Source of the DNA: Blasia pusilla
Taxonomy: Eukaryota; Marchantiophyta; Marchantiopsida; Blasiales
Direction: 5' to 3'
DNA: 64,000 nucleotides
Assembly: GCA_050084515.1 (NCBI GenBank)
Contig: CM114273.1
Coordinates: 9,486,001 to 9,550,000, forward strand
Positions within the stretch are counted from its first letter, which is position 1. Each line of letters opens with the position of its first letter. Made by a program: the position numbers and the translations under genes. A model generated the notes under the pieces. It was not told the DNA's origin and did not search any database. It saw only the letters and a program-made list of their open reading frames with translations. Below are positions 54,921-64,000 of this stretch, piece by piece.

Positions 54921-56060
54921 TGTAATGTCTAAGTGTTTCTTATTTACAGTCAATTGTAGAGTTCGATCCCCAAGAGGATCATTGTTGGATGAAAAGAGAG
55001 TATAAAGTGATGATTATGTTGTAAAAGTGTAATTGATTATGTAATTCAAATGTAGTATTCGAGCAACATCTTCCGATCCTTTTTAGTACCTATGTTTTCT
55101 TCTTCAATTCTCTCGAGTGGAGTTTAAAGTACGCTCAGGCAATTTGTTCTCTCGACATCTCGGAACCTCACAGAGACCTCAAGAATAAAGTGGCTTCTCC
55201 TACTTTCGAACTCAACCGTCAAGGCAGGTTACTCTCTGTCAACAGATTTCATACAACTTTATGTTGATTATTCCATTGATGAGAAAGGTTACTTTGATTC
55301 ACTCTTCACTCAGACTCCAAAAAGGATATTAAGACATAAGCATCGCACATCAGAATGAATGAATGAATGCTTTACTACTCCATCAAGAATTGGAAGACTT
55401 CAAAGTATATACAAGCTCGAGAGGGTACAACTCTCTTGCTTGGACCATTCCTACAACATAAGGACTTCATGAGCGAATGATAATGATAGCTTCTGTCGTG
55501 TTTCTTAAATATTCTCGAGAGTAGGAGCATTTCTATGATCCGAAGCCTTCTTGATGAAGTTGGTGTCTCTTCAATATCTGTAACTACCTAGATCTATGGT
55601 TCTCTTAGCTTTTCCTACGATCCCTGTGAATCCGCGGTACAAAACTGTTCTAACTACCAATTTGATACAAAGGGTCGCGCCCTTTCCTAGTCTAATTGTT
55701 TAAACTATGTGTCGGTTCGAATCACAATCATGCTGAGCTTCGCTGCGCTAAATTTTTGGAGGACGAAGTTCTTCATTCTCTTCGTGCTTCGTACTTCGTG
55801 CTTCGTGCTTCAGTCAAGAGCAAAGTACTTCGTATATAGAGCTTCGTTGAGCTTCGCGTTGATCCTTTATGCTTCGTTACAGCTTTTGATTCTCCTCTAA
55901 GGCAAATCCTTGATCTTCCCTCTGCCTTGTCTTAGGAGCTTGGTGATTCACTTATTCTTCTTCATAATAATAAATAATCATAATCAAAATCATAATATAC
56001 AAGAGTCTTCGTTGAATAAAAAGATATATTCTTCAAGATTACAAAATTGTGGGTATCACA
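54921..56060 (-). mobile_element. Solo LTR of the first family nested in the methyltransferase element
   Basis: Starts TGTAATGTCT and ends GGGTATCACA, flanked by a perfect CTTCG duplication (54916-54920 and 56061-56065). It carries the CTTCG-rich block (55740-55880). Inserted after the methyltransferase element. Confidence 0.93.
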
Positions 56061-56065
56061 CTTCG

Positions 56066-56379
56066 CGACCTAACCTAGCCGCCTTTACTTGACAGCCCCC
56101 CGGCGGCTGCAAGACCCAAACCTGCCCTTTCCTTCTTTCTCGACATCCTCACTTGCGTACACCCGACGCCCCACCACACGCTACACTCGGTTGCTGTCCC
56201 CCATCAATCCGCACCAGCAAAATCTGAGAAAAACGGACAGCGCTTCCGCCCACGGCCTTCCGAATAGAAAAATGACACAAAAAATGTCACACACACGTGT
56301 CCAGGGGCTCCTGACCAAGGTAACTCGCTTGCCTACTTGCAAACAACGAATTCCCACCAGCCCCCTGACATCTTTCTCT
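56066..56379 (-). other. 5' leader of the methyltransferase element
   Basis: Sequence between the nested solo LTR and the right LTR segment. It should contain the primer site. The minus strand next to the LTR reads AGAGAAAGATGTCAGG, then TGGTGGGAATTCG 20 bases in, the latter starting with TGG like a PBS, but I could not assign a tRNA. Confidence 0.4.
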
Positions 56380-56859
56380 TGTAAAAATAAAGAGTAGTAA
56401 AAACGGCACACCCGGCCTAAAACTCCACTCCTCAATCTACATCGGCATATCGAGCCTCGTCCACCCTGTGCTATCAAGGAATCCGGACGCTAGCACCCTA
56501 GTCCTAGCTCACACACATACAAGGGAGGTGTTCCAACGGCCCAACATGAAAAAGATGGCTTAGGAAAGCCATCTTCCTCTCTTATATAGGTTGGGAAGAG
56601 CCAAAAGGCTCTTCCCCTAAAAATAGCCCTTCCCTTGGTAACTGGCAAGACAGTTACTAAGGGCAGGTGACCTGGTCAACAAGTCACCCGATTGTAAAAG
56701 ACCTCAACATGAAAGTCGTCAGAAACGACGTTTTTGACACAATGGACCTATCCTCAACCTCATCCGACACTATGGGACAAAGTTAGACTCAAGATAGTCC
56801 GCTGGCTCCTACGCCCTATCCACGATAGATCTCGACCTATCGGTTACCCAGATGTGACA
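56380..56859 (-). repeat. Right (5') LTR segment B
   Basis: 480 bp starting TGTAAAAATAAAG and ending GATGTGACA, close to 46189-46668 (few mismatches, so a fairly recent insertion). It lacks a neighbouring segment A on either side. Confidence 0.85.
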
Positions 56860-56863
56860 ACAT

Positions 56864-57850
56864 CAAATCAACTTTTCCAGCATTCTCTAAGAGGCATCCT
56901 CCGACGCTAATCGAGCTTGTCTACGTTCATGTGCGGGTACTGGAGCGGGGACATGGCTTATTGCAAATCCTCTTATTCTTCCATTTCGTCTTCCTCGAAG
57001 AATATTCTCGACAGCTTTGCAGTTACGTCTTGGACTTCCCCATCCTTCTCTCTTAGGTGTGCCGAATTGTGTATGCGGGGATCCCATTGATGCCAAGGGT
57101 ATCCATATTCTCCGATGTGCACATGGTGGAGAACGAACGGCCACACATGATGTCATTAGAGAGGCGGTAGCATCGGTGGCTCGTACGGTAGGATACACCG
57201 TTGGGCAAGAACAACTCCATGTCCTACCTTCAACCACACAAGCAACCTCTCGTCGGAGAGTGGATCTTGTTATGTCTCGGGGTGGATTCCGGACACTAGG
57301 TGATGTGGTGATTGCTGATCCAACACGTTCTGACTTGGTGTGTGGAGCCGCACATACCAAAGGTTTGGCGGCTGAAGCTGCAACAAGAATCAAGGAGTTA
57401 AGTTATGATGTGAGACATGCGACTGACGGATTTATTCCGTTTGTAGTGGAAGTATTCGGTCATTTACATGTGTCTTTTGATACTTTCCTGAAAACATGTG
57501 CTCACCACTCCCTCGAGAATCATCACCTTGCCCCTTCCCGTAGTCCTTCTCTCTCGGTTGTTACTACTTATTTTAGGCAATGCATCTCAGTGGCCTTACA
57601 ACGTGCACAAGCCTTGGTATTAATACGTCGTGCGGAGGTGGTGGGAGATCGTTCGCCTCGTCGTCCATTCACGTCTGACCAACCACTCGTGTTCTTGTCA
57701 ATTTGTTTCAGGCAATCAATCGTGTTGCTCGTTGAGCCGGTGTTTACGTGGGCTTGTTGCCATTTTCTTTTTGCATTTTTTACTCCTCTTTTGAGTTGTT
57801 ATTACCTTTCTTTGTCCTCTTATGAGGTTTATTTTATAATAAAGTGGATT
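56864..57850 (+). pseudogene. RLE-type non-LTR element: C-terminal zinc finger and endonuclease
   Basis: Resumes the frame left at 46048, with a TAA at 56882. It has LQLRLGLPHPSL, then CVCGDPIDAKGIHILRC, a C-x-C...H-x3-C finger, then a restriction-like endonuclease candidate RRRVDLVMSRGGFRTLGDVV followed by IADP. In R2/CRE-type elements this is a CCHC finger followed by PDx(12-14)D; here PD reads VD. The C-terminal end is not certain: the frame stays open to 58114. The AT-rich end near 57830-57850 may be the element's 3' end, about 500 bp upstream of the transporter start codon. Confidence 0.7.
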
Positions 57851-58345
57851 CATATTTATTCTTCAGGTTCGTGTCTTAAAACGGGTTTTACCGTCTCGGT
57901 TACGAAACACCGGAAATGTACCGGTTCCCGTGAAAAACTGCTGGACTCCCACGGTGCGAAGCAAGTCGTGCCTTCAACGCCGATGTACATGCGATCTTGC
58001 TGTTGCGTTTGTTTCGTTTCACCATTTGAAACCAGGCATGGAGCGTCGAGTGTCTGGTTTCGCCATCAAGTCTTCCATGCAAGGACGGTACTTACCCGTC
58101 TAGAGCTAAAGTGAACGATTTCAGCTGGCGCTGCAAGGTAGTGCCTGAATTTGATCAGGGCTTGCCTTATCGGGTGCAGAATGTTGTCATCTTCTTCGTC
58201 ATGGTTAGTTGCTCTGTCGTGAGGTTTTTTGAATTTGGTTGGGGCTTGACATTAGTTTGGCCAGCCTTGCAACTTATTCCTCAGCGGTTTCGTCTGTGGT
58301 CGTGCGTACGGAAGGGATGCCGGTCTCTTACTCCCGAAAGTGACC
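57851..58345 (+). promoter_or_regulatory. Upstream region of the transporter gene
   Basis: About 0.5 kb between the probable LINE end and the first ATG of the transporter. No clear TATA box; the core promoter cannot be pinpointed. The LINE insertion lies immediately upstream and may have replaced distal promoter sequence. Confidence 0.3.
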
Positions 58346-61300
58346 ATGGAGGCCACCTACTCAAGTTGGTTGGGACGGTCATCTTCACCTACACCACCAC
58401 GAGATTCATGGAGATATAGCGTCAGGGGGGAAGCTGTCAAAAGGTACTGGATCTACAGAGATGAAATCCAATTCAAGTCACCTCTGCATTCTTCTTCCCT
58501 AAGGAGTAGAACCGGGAATGGAAAAAACCTCTATGATAGAGGCCTCTACTATCCACTGCGCACGACTTCTTCCATCAGGGGACCTGATCGTTTATTTTCT
58601 CTCCCACCGAAGACTCAATTGGAGGAAGCACTACCGGTTCAAGACGGGGATGACAATGAGAGTACAGTCGTCCGTACATTGGTTCAAGGTGAAGACAATT
58701 TGGCTGAATATGCCGCACCCATCGGCAGCCTTTGGTACGAATTTCCTCAAAGATACCGGCTCATAGTGACGACTTCGCTAGCATTTGTCATCTGCAACAT
58801 GGACAAGGTTTGATTTTCATCACCTCTCCTTTCGCAACGAATCTTGGGTAATATGTCACAATCTTGTCATATCTTGGACTATTTGAAGGGTCAGTGCGAA
58901 AAATTTGTTTCACCAATGGTCAGTTAGCCCTCAAATTCGCTGGACATTCGACGTTTCAACGCAAGTGTTTTAATGTGGTTGCTCAGCCCATTTTCAGCAA
59001 ACGTTGGAGTTCCTAACACGTACACATTCACGACAGGTAAATATGAGTGTTGCTATCATTCCAATGTCCCACCAACTCGGCTGGTCAGCTTCCATTGCAG
59101 GGCTTGTTCAGTCTTCATTTTTCTGGGGTTACGCCCTTAGCCAATTACCTGGTGGATTTCTCGCTAGCAGATTCTCTGGCAAGTAAGTCTACCATTTAAT
59201 TCGCCTTTTGCACGCAGTCACTGCTATGAAAAGTGTGGAAATTGGGTTGGTTGTGGAGTTTTCGAACCCTATGCAGAATGCCCAAACTTTTGTTCAGTTC
59301 AGACTTTTTGGAAAGGGATGCTTCCTCGGCACGACGTCTGCTGCAAGTTCAGGCATGATGTGATGATGTTGCCCTTCCAGCTTATAACGATTCTTGATCG
59401 GAGGATGTTTTTAGTCTCACGTGGAAATAAGTGTTCCTTGGACGAATTTTCAACTTTCTCTGTTACCAAGCGAACTAGATATCATCCGGACAATCCGTTA
59501 TGAGTATTGTCGGTTTGATAGCTTCAGTAGATGAATTGCAGTTGATTGGAAACAAATGGATGTTAGTATAATACAAAGCAGCGTGCAGGGAAGTGCTGCG
59601 AGCTGGTGTGTTACTCTGGTCTGTTGCCACGGCTCTTGTCCCAGCTACATCGTCGTTCTTGGTGGGCCTTCTATTCTGCCGCTTCCTGGTATGTCTCTTG
59701 CATGTATCTCTCTTTCTTTACACATGTTTGCGCTGTCCGGTCCTAGTTCTTCGTGCCAGGAAATTCACTTGAGACAAGACAGAAATTGTACTTCAGTAGA
59801 AGTGCAGCACCAAAGTCTTGTCTAAGGTGTTTTCACAAGAAATTCTCAATAACACCCAGTCATTGTCAGCTAATGAGGGGCTTAAAATGACACTCTTCAT
59901 CTTTTCTGCTGTCATCGATACCTTTCCAATAGTTGTAGACTTAAAAACAAGTGCTTAAGTTAGACCCTTATGCCCTAATGGTCATACATCTACATCTAAC
60001 TGGAGACCCATTTGGGAGGGAAATCCGACAGGTTGGCTTGGGTGAAGGTTTATCACCCTCAGCTGCAACAGATTTGATTGCAAGGTAAGAAAGCATGAAT
60101 CTCATGTCTCAAGCTTTCGTCCCATAAAATTTCGGCTAGAAGTGAACGATAGAATCTTCATTGCCAGATGGACATACTGTCCAATTGCTTTGCAGAGAAA
60201 GTAAAGTCTTGAGTTCACAGCCTCTAAGTGTGTCATACCCTCACAGTTGGAGCTGGCTGGGAAGTGAGAATATAGCTGGAAAACATGGAGATTTTTGGTA
60301 GTTTTTAACGTGAATAATTTCAGACGTGAAGGCCGACTTTGCCAAATATAATCCCCACTTATAAAAGTTTTTGGGTGAGACTGTTCTGCTCATTTTTCTT
60401 GGTCTTGGCAGGACAATGCCCATTCATGAACGTGCTAGGGCCGTATCATTTGTATTTGGAGGTCTGAATGTCGGAAGTGTTGTAGGGTAAGGAAAATTCG
60501 TAAACTTCATCATCATCCTGGTTTCCATCAAGCAGTTTAATTATGGCGCAATGAAATTAAACTTTTCCCCAAGTTTTTGACAAAGTATTTTGAAACGAAT
60601 CTCTTAAAAACTCCATTTGGCTGATCTATTTCTCTGAATCGTCTGTGCCAATCATTTAAGAAAGAGACACAGAAGCAATGATGGTAAGATTATTTCCAAT
60701 TCCATAGATCATGTCTTAGGTCTTCTTGTGCTTCTCGTAACACAGTTTTAAATTGCTAAAAGCTGCAATCAAGAGTGGTCATGAAAGTTATGTGTGGGTT
60801 GTATGTGTACCCAGATTTCGATTCGACGGCACTAACTAACTCGACCTTGTGTTTCACGGGTTTTGCGTCTTGAGCTGCTACAGACTGTTATTGGCTCCAG
60901 CAATTATTAAGATATTTAGCTGGGAATTGGTTTTCTACCTTTTTGGCATCATCGGCATTGTATGGTACATTCCGCAAATCCTACAGAAGTTTATGTTCAT
61001 AATGTAAAAGATGCTGTGGTGTCTTGGTCTCCTTCACTGCGAGCAGGAGTTATCCTTTACTGTGTTTATAAATTTCAGATGTGAAGATGAACAACAAATC
61101 ATGGGGTCTGACCTACTTCATATGCTAAAATGTTTACTTTTGGAATTTCATCGAAGGTGTCTTGCGTTTGATACTGCTTCAACTGAGGGGGGAGCGACTG
61201 AGACATCTGTAATGAGAAAGCAAGCGGCAGATCCAGGTCAGTGCTGCAACATAGCCCAATGGGTTTAAGAGCCAGTAGATGCAAGAGTATGTCATGTCCA

Positions 61301-61453
61301 CTGCTGTTTGGATGTTGTCTGGATGTTTTAGGGACCCGGACTATAGAAGAGCGTGAACGAGCTCTCACAGTATCTAGTTCAACTGAGACTACCAAGGAGT
61401 CAAGAAAGACATCACCAGATCCCCATGCTGCGAGTTTTGACATCACGGATAAG
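58346..61453 (+). CDS. PHT4-family plastid anion/phosphate transporter, 5' exons
   Basis: Eight exons with GT-AG introns: 58346-58807, 59037-59182, 59589-59688, 60032-60084, 60412-60486, 60884-60964, 61079-61236, 61332-61453. Exon 1 gives a Ser/Arg-rich transit-peptide-like N-terminus and ends SLAFVICNMDK. The next exons join to VNMSVAIIPMSHQLGW and LVQSSFFWGYALSQLPGGFL, GVLLWSVATALVPATSSFLV, VGLGEGLSPSAATDLIAR, TMPIHERARAVSFVFGG and LLLAPAIIKIFSWELVFYLF. These match plant PHT4;2/PHT4;3 (major facilitator; Pi/anion transport across plastid membranes). Junctions 1-5 are in perfect phase. At exon 6/7 the split codon becomes TGA where Trp is expected. Later transmembrane exons are not in the window. 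Confidence 0.8.
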
Positions 61454-62454
61454 GTAAGCTGGTTCTGGCCTGGATATTATACTTGACGGTAATGTCCTCT
61501 CATTGATTGGTTTTTGGTTTTGACTCAATTCAAATCTGTCATGGAGCTGCTGGGACTTCAGCCCTCTTTTTCCTCTGAATCTCTCGGTGCTTTTCCAAAT
61601 TGATCGTTATTGCCAAAGTCCAAATGTCCACCACTTGCTCCAGAAACATGTTTACGAAAGAAGGACCACTGGGAGAGGGAAGAGTGGAGAAAATAAATCC
61701 ATCAGATTGATAGAATGAATAGATTTGTTGTAAAACATAGTAACTTGGAGTTTACTATAGTGAAAAGTAACTGATAGAATTACTGTAGTAACTTAGTGTT
61801 TTACCACAGTAAATAGTAATTTCTTGTTACCATAGAGTTACCTCAGTAATTCTGAGAATTACTATGGGCGGCAAGCCCTAATCCTAAAAACCCTAAAACT
61901 TAGAAACTCATTCTCTTGGCTGTATATAACCCTCTGAGGGTGCCCTGCGAATTTACATTCTCTTACACCTTTCTGGACACAACTCTCTGAGCTGAGGAGC
62001 TGATTGAGAAGCACTGAGTGTGCTTTGCTTACCTGAGTGGATTGTGCTTCTGACCTTAGTAGTTCAGTGTGCTAAGCACTGAGTGTGCTGCTGCTTACAG
62101 ACTGAGAGGTCTGCTGACTTGAGGAGTTCAGTGAGTCTTGTGATACAAGGTGTATAGTAGTACTAACCTGAGTGGTTGCTATTGAGATGTCTACTGCTGC
62201 TAACCTGAGTGGTTGCTATTGCACTAAGTGTGCTTGAGAATGCAAGGTGATCTGGTGATGCAGGTTGTCTAGCTCTTTCCTCTACAATCTAACCTGAGTG
62301 GTTGCTATTGCACTAAGTGTGCTTGTAATAGCTAGGTTGTAGAGAAACTCTGATTCTAAAAAGATTTATTGTCCACGGGGACCCCACAGGGCCATGGGAC
62401 TTAGTTTTGACACTTAACAACAAATTTGGAGAGAGAGCAAGCACCAGCGAGGGC
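61454..62454. other. Intron or downstream region with LTR-like sequence
   Basis: No further transporter exon is recognised. 61720-62410 has LTR-like character: TAGTAAC/TTACTATAG words, then TATATAACCC as a possible TATA box (61922) and a tandem of ACCTGAGTGGTTGCTATTG with CACTAAGTGTGCTTG (three copies, 62167-62330). No paired LTR was seen. Confidence 0.4.
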
Positions 62455-63372
62455 CTAAGGGGTCCTCAGAGCCAGGTGAGTGTCCCTGGTCTTCACACAA
62501 CTATGCAAGAATTTAGCAATCTGAGTCTGATTCTGCCTAGTCATGAACGGGAGGACCCTGGGAGCTCGGTGAACAACGAGATCCGGGAAGTCAAACCTAA
62601 TGTGATCGTGAAAGGTGCAGTCGAAGAGGTAGTGATGTTCATCATCAACAAGCCCCGAGTTGCAAAATCTACATAATCTGTCCTCTCTTTTCTTCTGTGA
62701 GAATTTTCCTTTCTCAATCTCCAGGTCAGTAGAGCCACATCTGAATCTCGCTAATGTATGACGTAGCTTAGTGGGAATGGGGGCAGAGATGTAGGAGGCT
62801 TGTTGCATGGATCTGCAGTTGTTCATGAGGGTGTGGTAGCGCCTCATTCTTTCACCATTTTTGTGAGAGGAATTCCCCCTGCTTTCCCAGAGGCGCTGGT
62901 GTCGGCCCCAGTTGATGGCAATGTAATTGTTGTGTAATTGTTCAGCAAGGTCCTGGTGGGTGGCCGTAGGCAGGTCACCGATGGATATTCCCCATTTCAT
63001 GAGCCACTCCGTGCAGTCATAGTACCAATTTTTAGCCCCAAGGGTGGCACTACTTTTTGAAACCACGTAGGCCCTGGCGGATAGACGATTGGGATCGTCC
63101 TCGCAGATATCCTCAAGGTGTTGGAGAAATGTGATCAAATTCTTAACAGCATGGATCTCCATTGGTACCTCCCCAAACTCAGCCAATAGAATGTCGTGGG
63201 GAGTGGTTTTCCTAATGCCCAGACTCTGACGCATGAAGAGTTTCTGGGGGGCCTCAAGGCCCTGGGGCCAAGCCTTGGAGCTGGGGCCCCACACTTCAGA
63301 TGCATAGAGTGTGGCTGGGATCACCAGAGCTTTGAAGAGATGGAGTTTCTGTGGAATATGCCAGAGTTCCAT
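62455..63372 (-). pseudogene. L1-like LINE ORF2 C-terminal fragment
   Basis: About 305 codons without a stop, starting inside RT (KALVIPATLYASEVWG, connection region) and passing SLGIRKTTPHDILLAE. It ends with CRFCNSGLVDDEHHYLFDC, the CxxC...HxxxxC zinc-binding segment of plant LINEs. RT catalytic motifs are absent because the copy is 5'-truncated (in its own direction). A different subfamily from the LINE at 31-34 kb, which has VLYGTQVWG in the same place. Confidence 0.8.
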
Positions 63373-64000
63373 TCTTCTGCAATTGGATTGTAGCAGGTGT
63401 AGACTAAAAGAAAAACAGGAGTAAACAAATACTGACTTTGATTACAGAGCTAATTTGTTTCTCCAAGCTCCAAGAAGTTACAGCAGATTATAGATACATG
63501 GAATAGCTTCACAGACGTCAAATAGGAAAGGAAACTCTGTACTTACAAAAACATGAGAGAGATCTGATTGATCTACTACTCACAAACTTCCTCCCTATAG
63601 GAAGAAGAGACTCTCTACACTATTGATGCCTTTTCAAGCAGCACACTATCTCCTCCAGCAGCAGGTCCTCCAAAACATCAACTCCTTCCATCACAATAGG
63701 TCAGCCACCCAAGCTGAGGGGCAGCAATACTGAAGTTCGCAGGTCCAGGAGCTGGGAATAGTAGAGAAGAGAATGAGAGTGCTCTGGTAAGCCTCTTGCT
63801 CTTATAGAATAGCCCCTGGCTATCTTAAACCCTAAAAGTCCTTAACTAAGGCTAAAGGAGGCTATTATGAAACCCTAAAGGTTTTTAACTAAGACTAAAA
63901 AAGCTATTGCGAAAACCTAAAGGTCTAGTTAATAAATCTAAAAATAGAATTTTACCTATAGATAGAAAAAGTTAACTTTTCATAGTAAAAAACATATTTT
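63373..64000. other. Terminal region, LTR-like, no gene
   Basis: Contains three degenerate copies of AACCCTAAA.GT..TTAACTAAG.CTAAA (63825-63930) and AT-rich text. No coding capacity; may belong to an LTR element continuing outside the window. Confidence 0.35.

Larger units (their letters stand above)
46049..56859 (-). mobile_element. Ty3/gypsy element with C5-methyltransferase and PHD finger
   Basis: A 10.8-kb insertion inside the RLE-type element, coding on the minus strand in the order gag, protease, C5-DNA-methyltransferase, RT, RNase H, integrase, PHD finger. The host ORF resumes in the same register if 46048 is joined to 56864, implying a 4-bp duplication (GCAT 46045-46048, ACAT 56860-56863, one mismatch). 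LTR material is rearranged: A-B-A' on the left (46049-46809) and only B on the right (56380-56859). A solo LTR of the first family (54921-56060) is nested near its 5' end. Most genes carry one or more lesions, so the copy is probably inactive. Related gag sequence lies at 13.2-14.8 kb. Confidence 0.88.

Noticed and set aside
58111-58419. Alternative upstream ORF as transporter start
   Set aside because: It is in another frame than the exon 1 sequence that joins VICNMDK to the conserved next exon; the ATG at 58346 opens the correct frame.

Overview
The window is nuclear DNA of a land plant and is dominated by nested transposable elements. The plant assignment rests on a plastid-type PHT4 anion/phosphate transporter gene with GT-AG introns at the right end, on remnants of an SDP1-like triacylglycerol lipase and an EDM2-like PHD protein, and on the TE mixture (tRNA-Asp-primed Ty3/gypsy with extra 3' ORFs, MULE-type transposase with SWIM finger, L1-like LINEs). 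Two elements point, by inference only, to a seedless plant (lycophyte, fern or bryophyte) rather than a flowering plant: a Ty3/gypsy with a C5-cytosine methyltransferase domain and an RLE-type non-LTR element.

Layout. (1) 57-12139: a complete minus-strand Ty3/gypsy element with LTRs, tRNA-Asp-like primer site, polypurine tract, gag, protease, RT, RNase H, integrase and two further ORFs. Gag and pol stay largely in register but carry scattered stops. A solo LTR of another family (7381-8383, 5-bp target duplication) sits inside it. (2) 13240-14780: plus-strand gag fragment of the family that reappears at 46-57 kb. (3) 14784-27136: a ~12.3-kb DNA-transposon-like unit bounded by inverted GA-rich ends. 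It holds a plus-strand MULE/SWIM transposase and a divergent minus-strand multi-exon gene with ParB-like and amino-methyltransferase-like segments. Dozens of copies of a 25-bp perfect or near-perfect palindrome fill its introns and intergenic space and were seen nowhere else in the window. (4) 27-43 kb: SDP1-like and EDM2-like pseudogenes, L1-like LINE copies, a tRNA-like SINE candidate, solo LTRs, a ~180-bp satellite array, a Helitron/PIF1 helicase remnant and a GC-rich minisatellite split by a solo LTR. (5) 43.3-57.8 kb: an RLE-type non-LTR retrotransposon split by a 10.8-kb minus-strand Ty3/gypsy element (46049-56859). (6) 58.3-61.5 kb: the 5' part of a PHT4;2/PHT4;3-like gene, followed by LTR-like and LINE debris.

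The most interesting system is the 46049-56859 element. Its order is gag, protease, C5-DNA-methyltransferase, RT, RNase H, integrase, then a canonical C4HC3 PHD finger. A DNA-methylation writer and a histone-tail-reader fold therefore lie in one retrotransposon. The second is the 12.3-kb transposon, with its palindrome load and a possible amino-methyltransferase passenger gene. Most element genes carry stops or frameshifts, so the copies seen are probably inactive. The transporter is the only plausible intact host gene, and even it shows a stop at one predicted splice junction.
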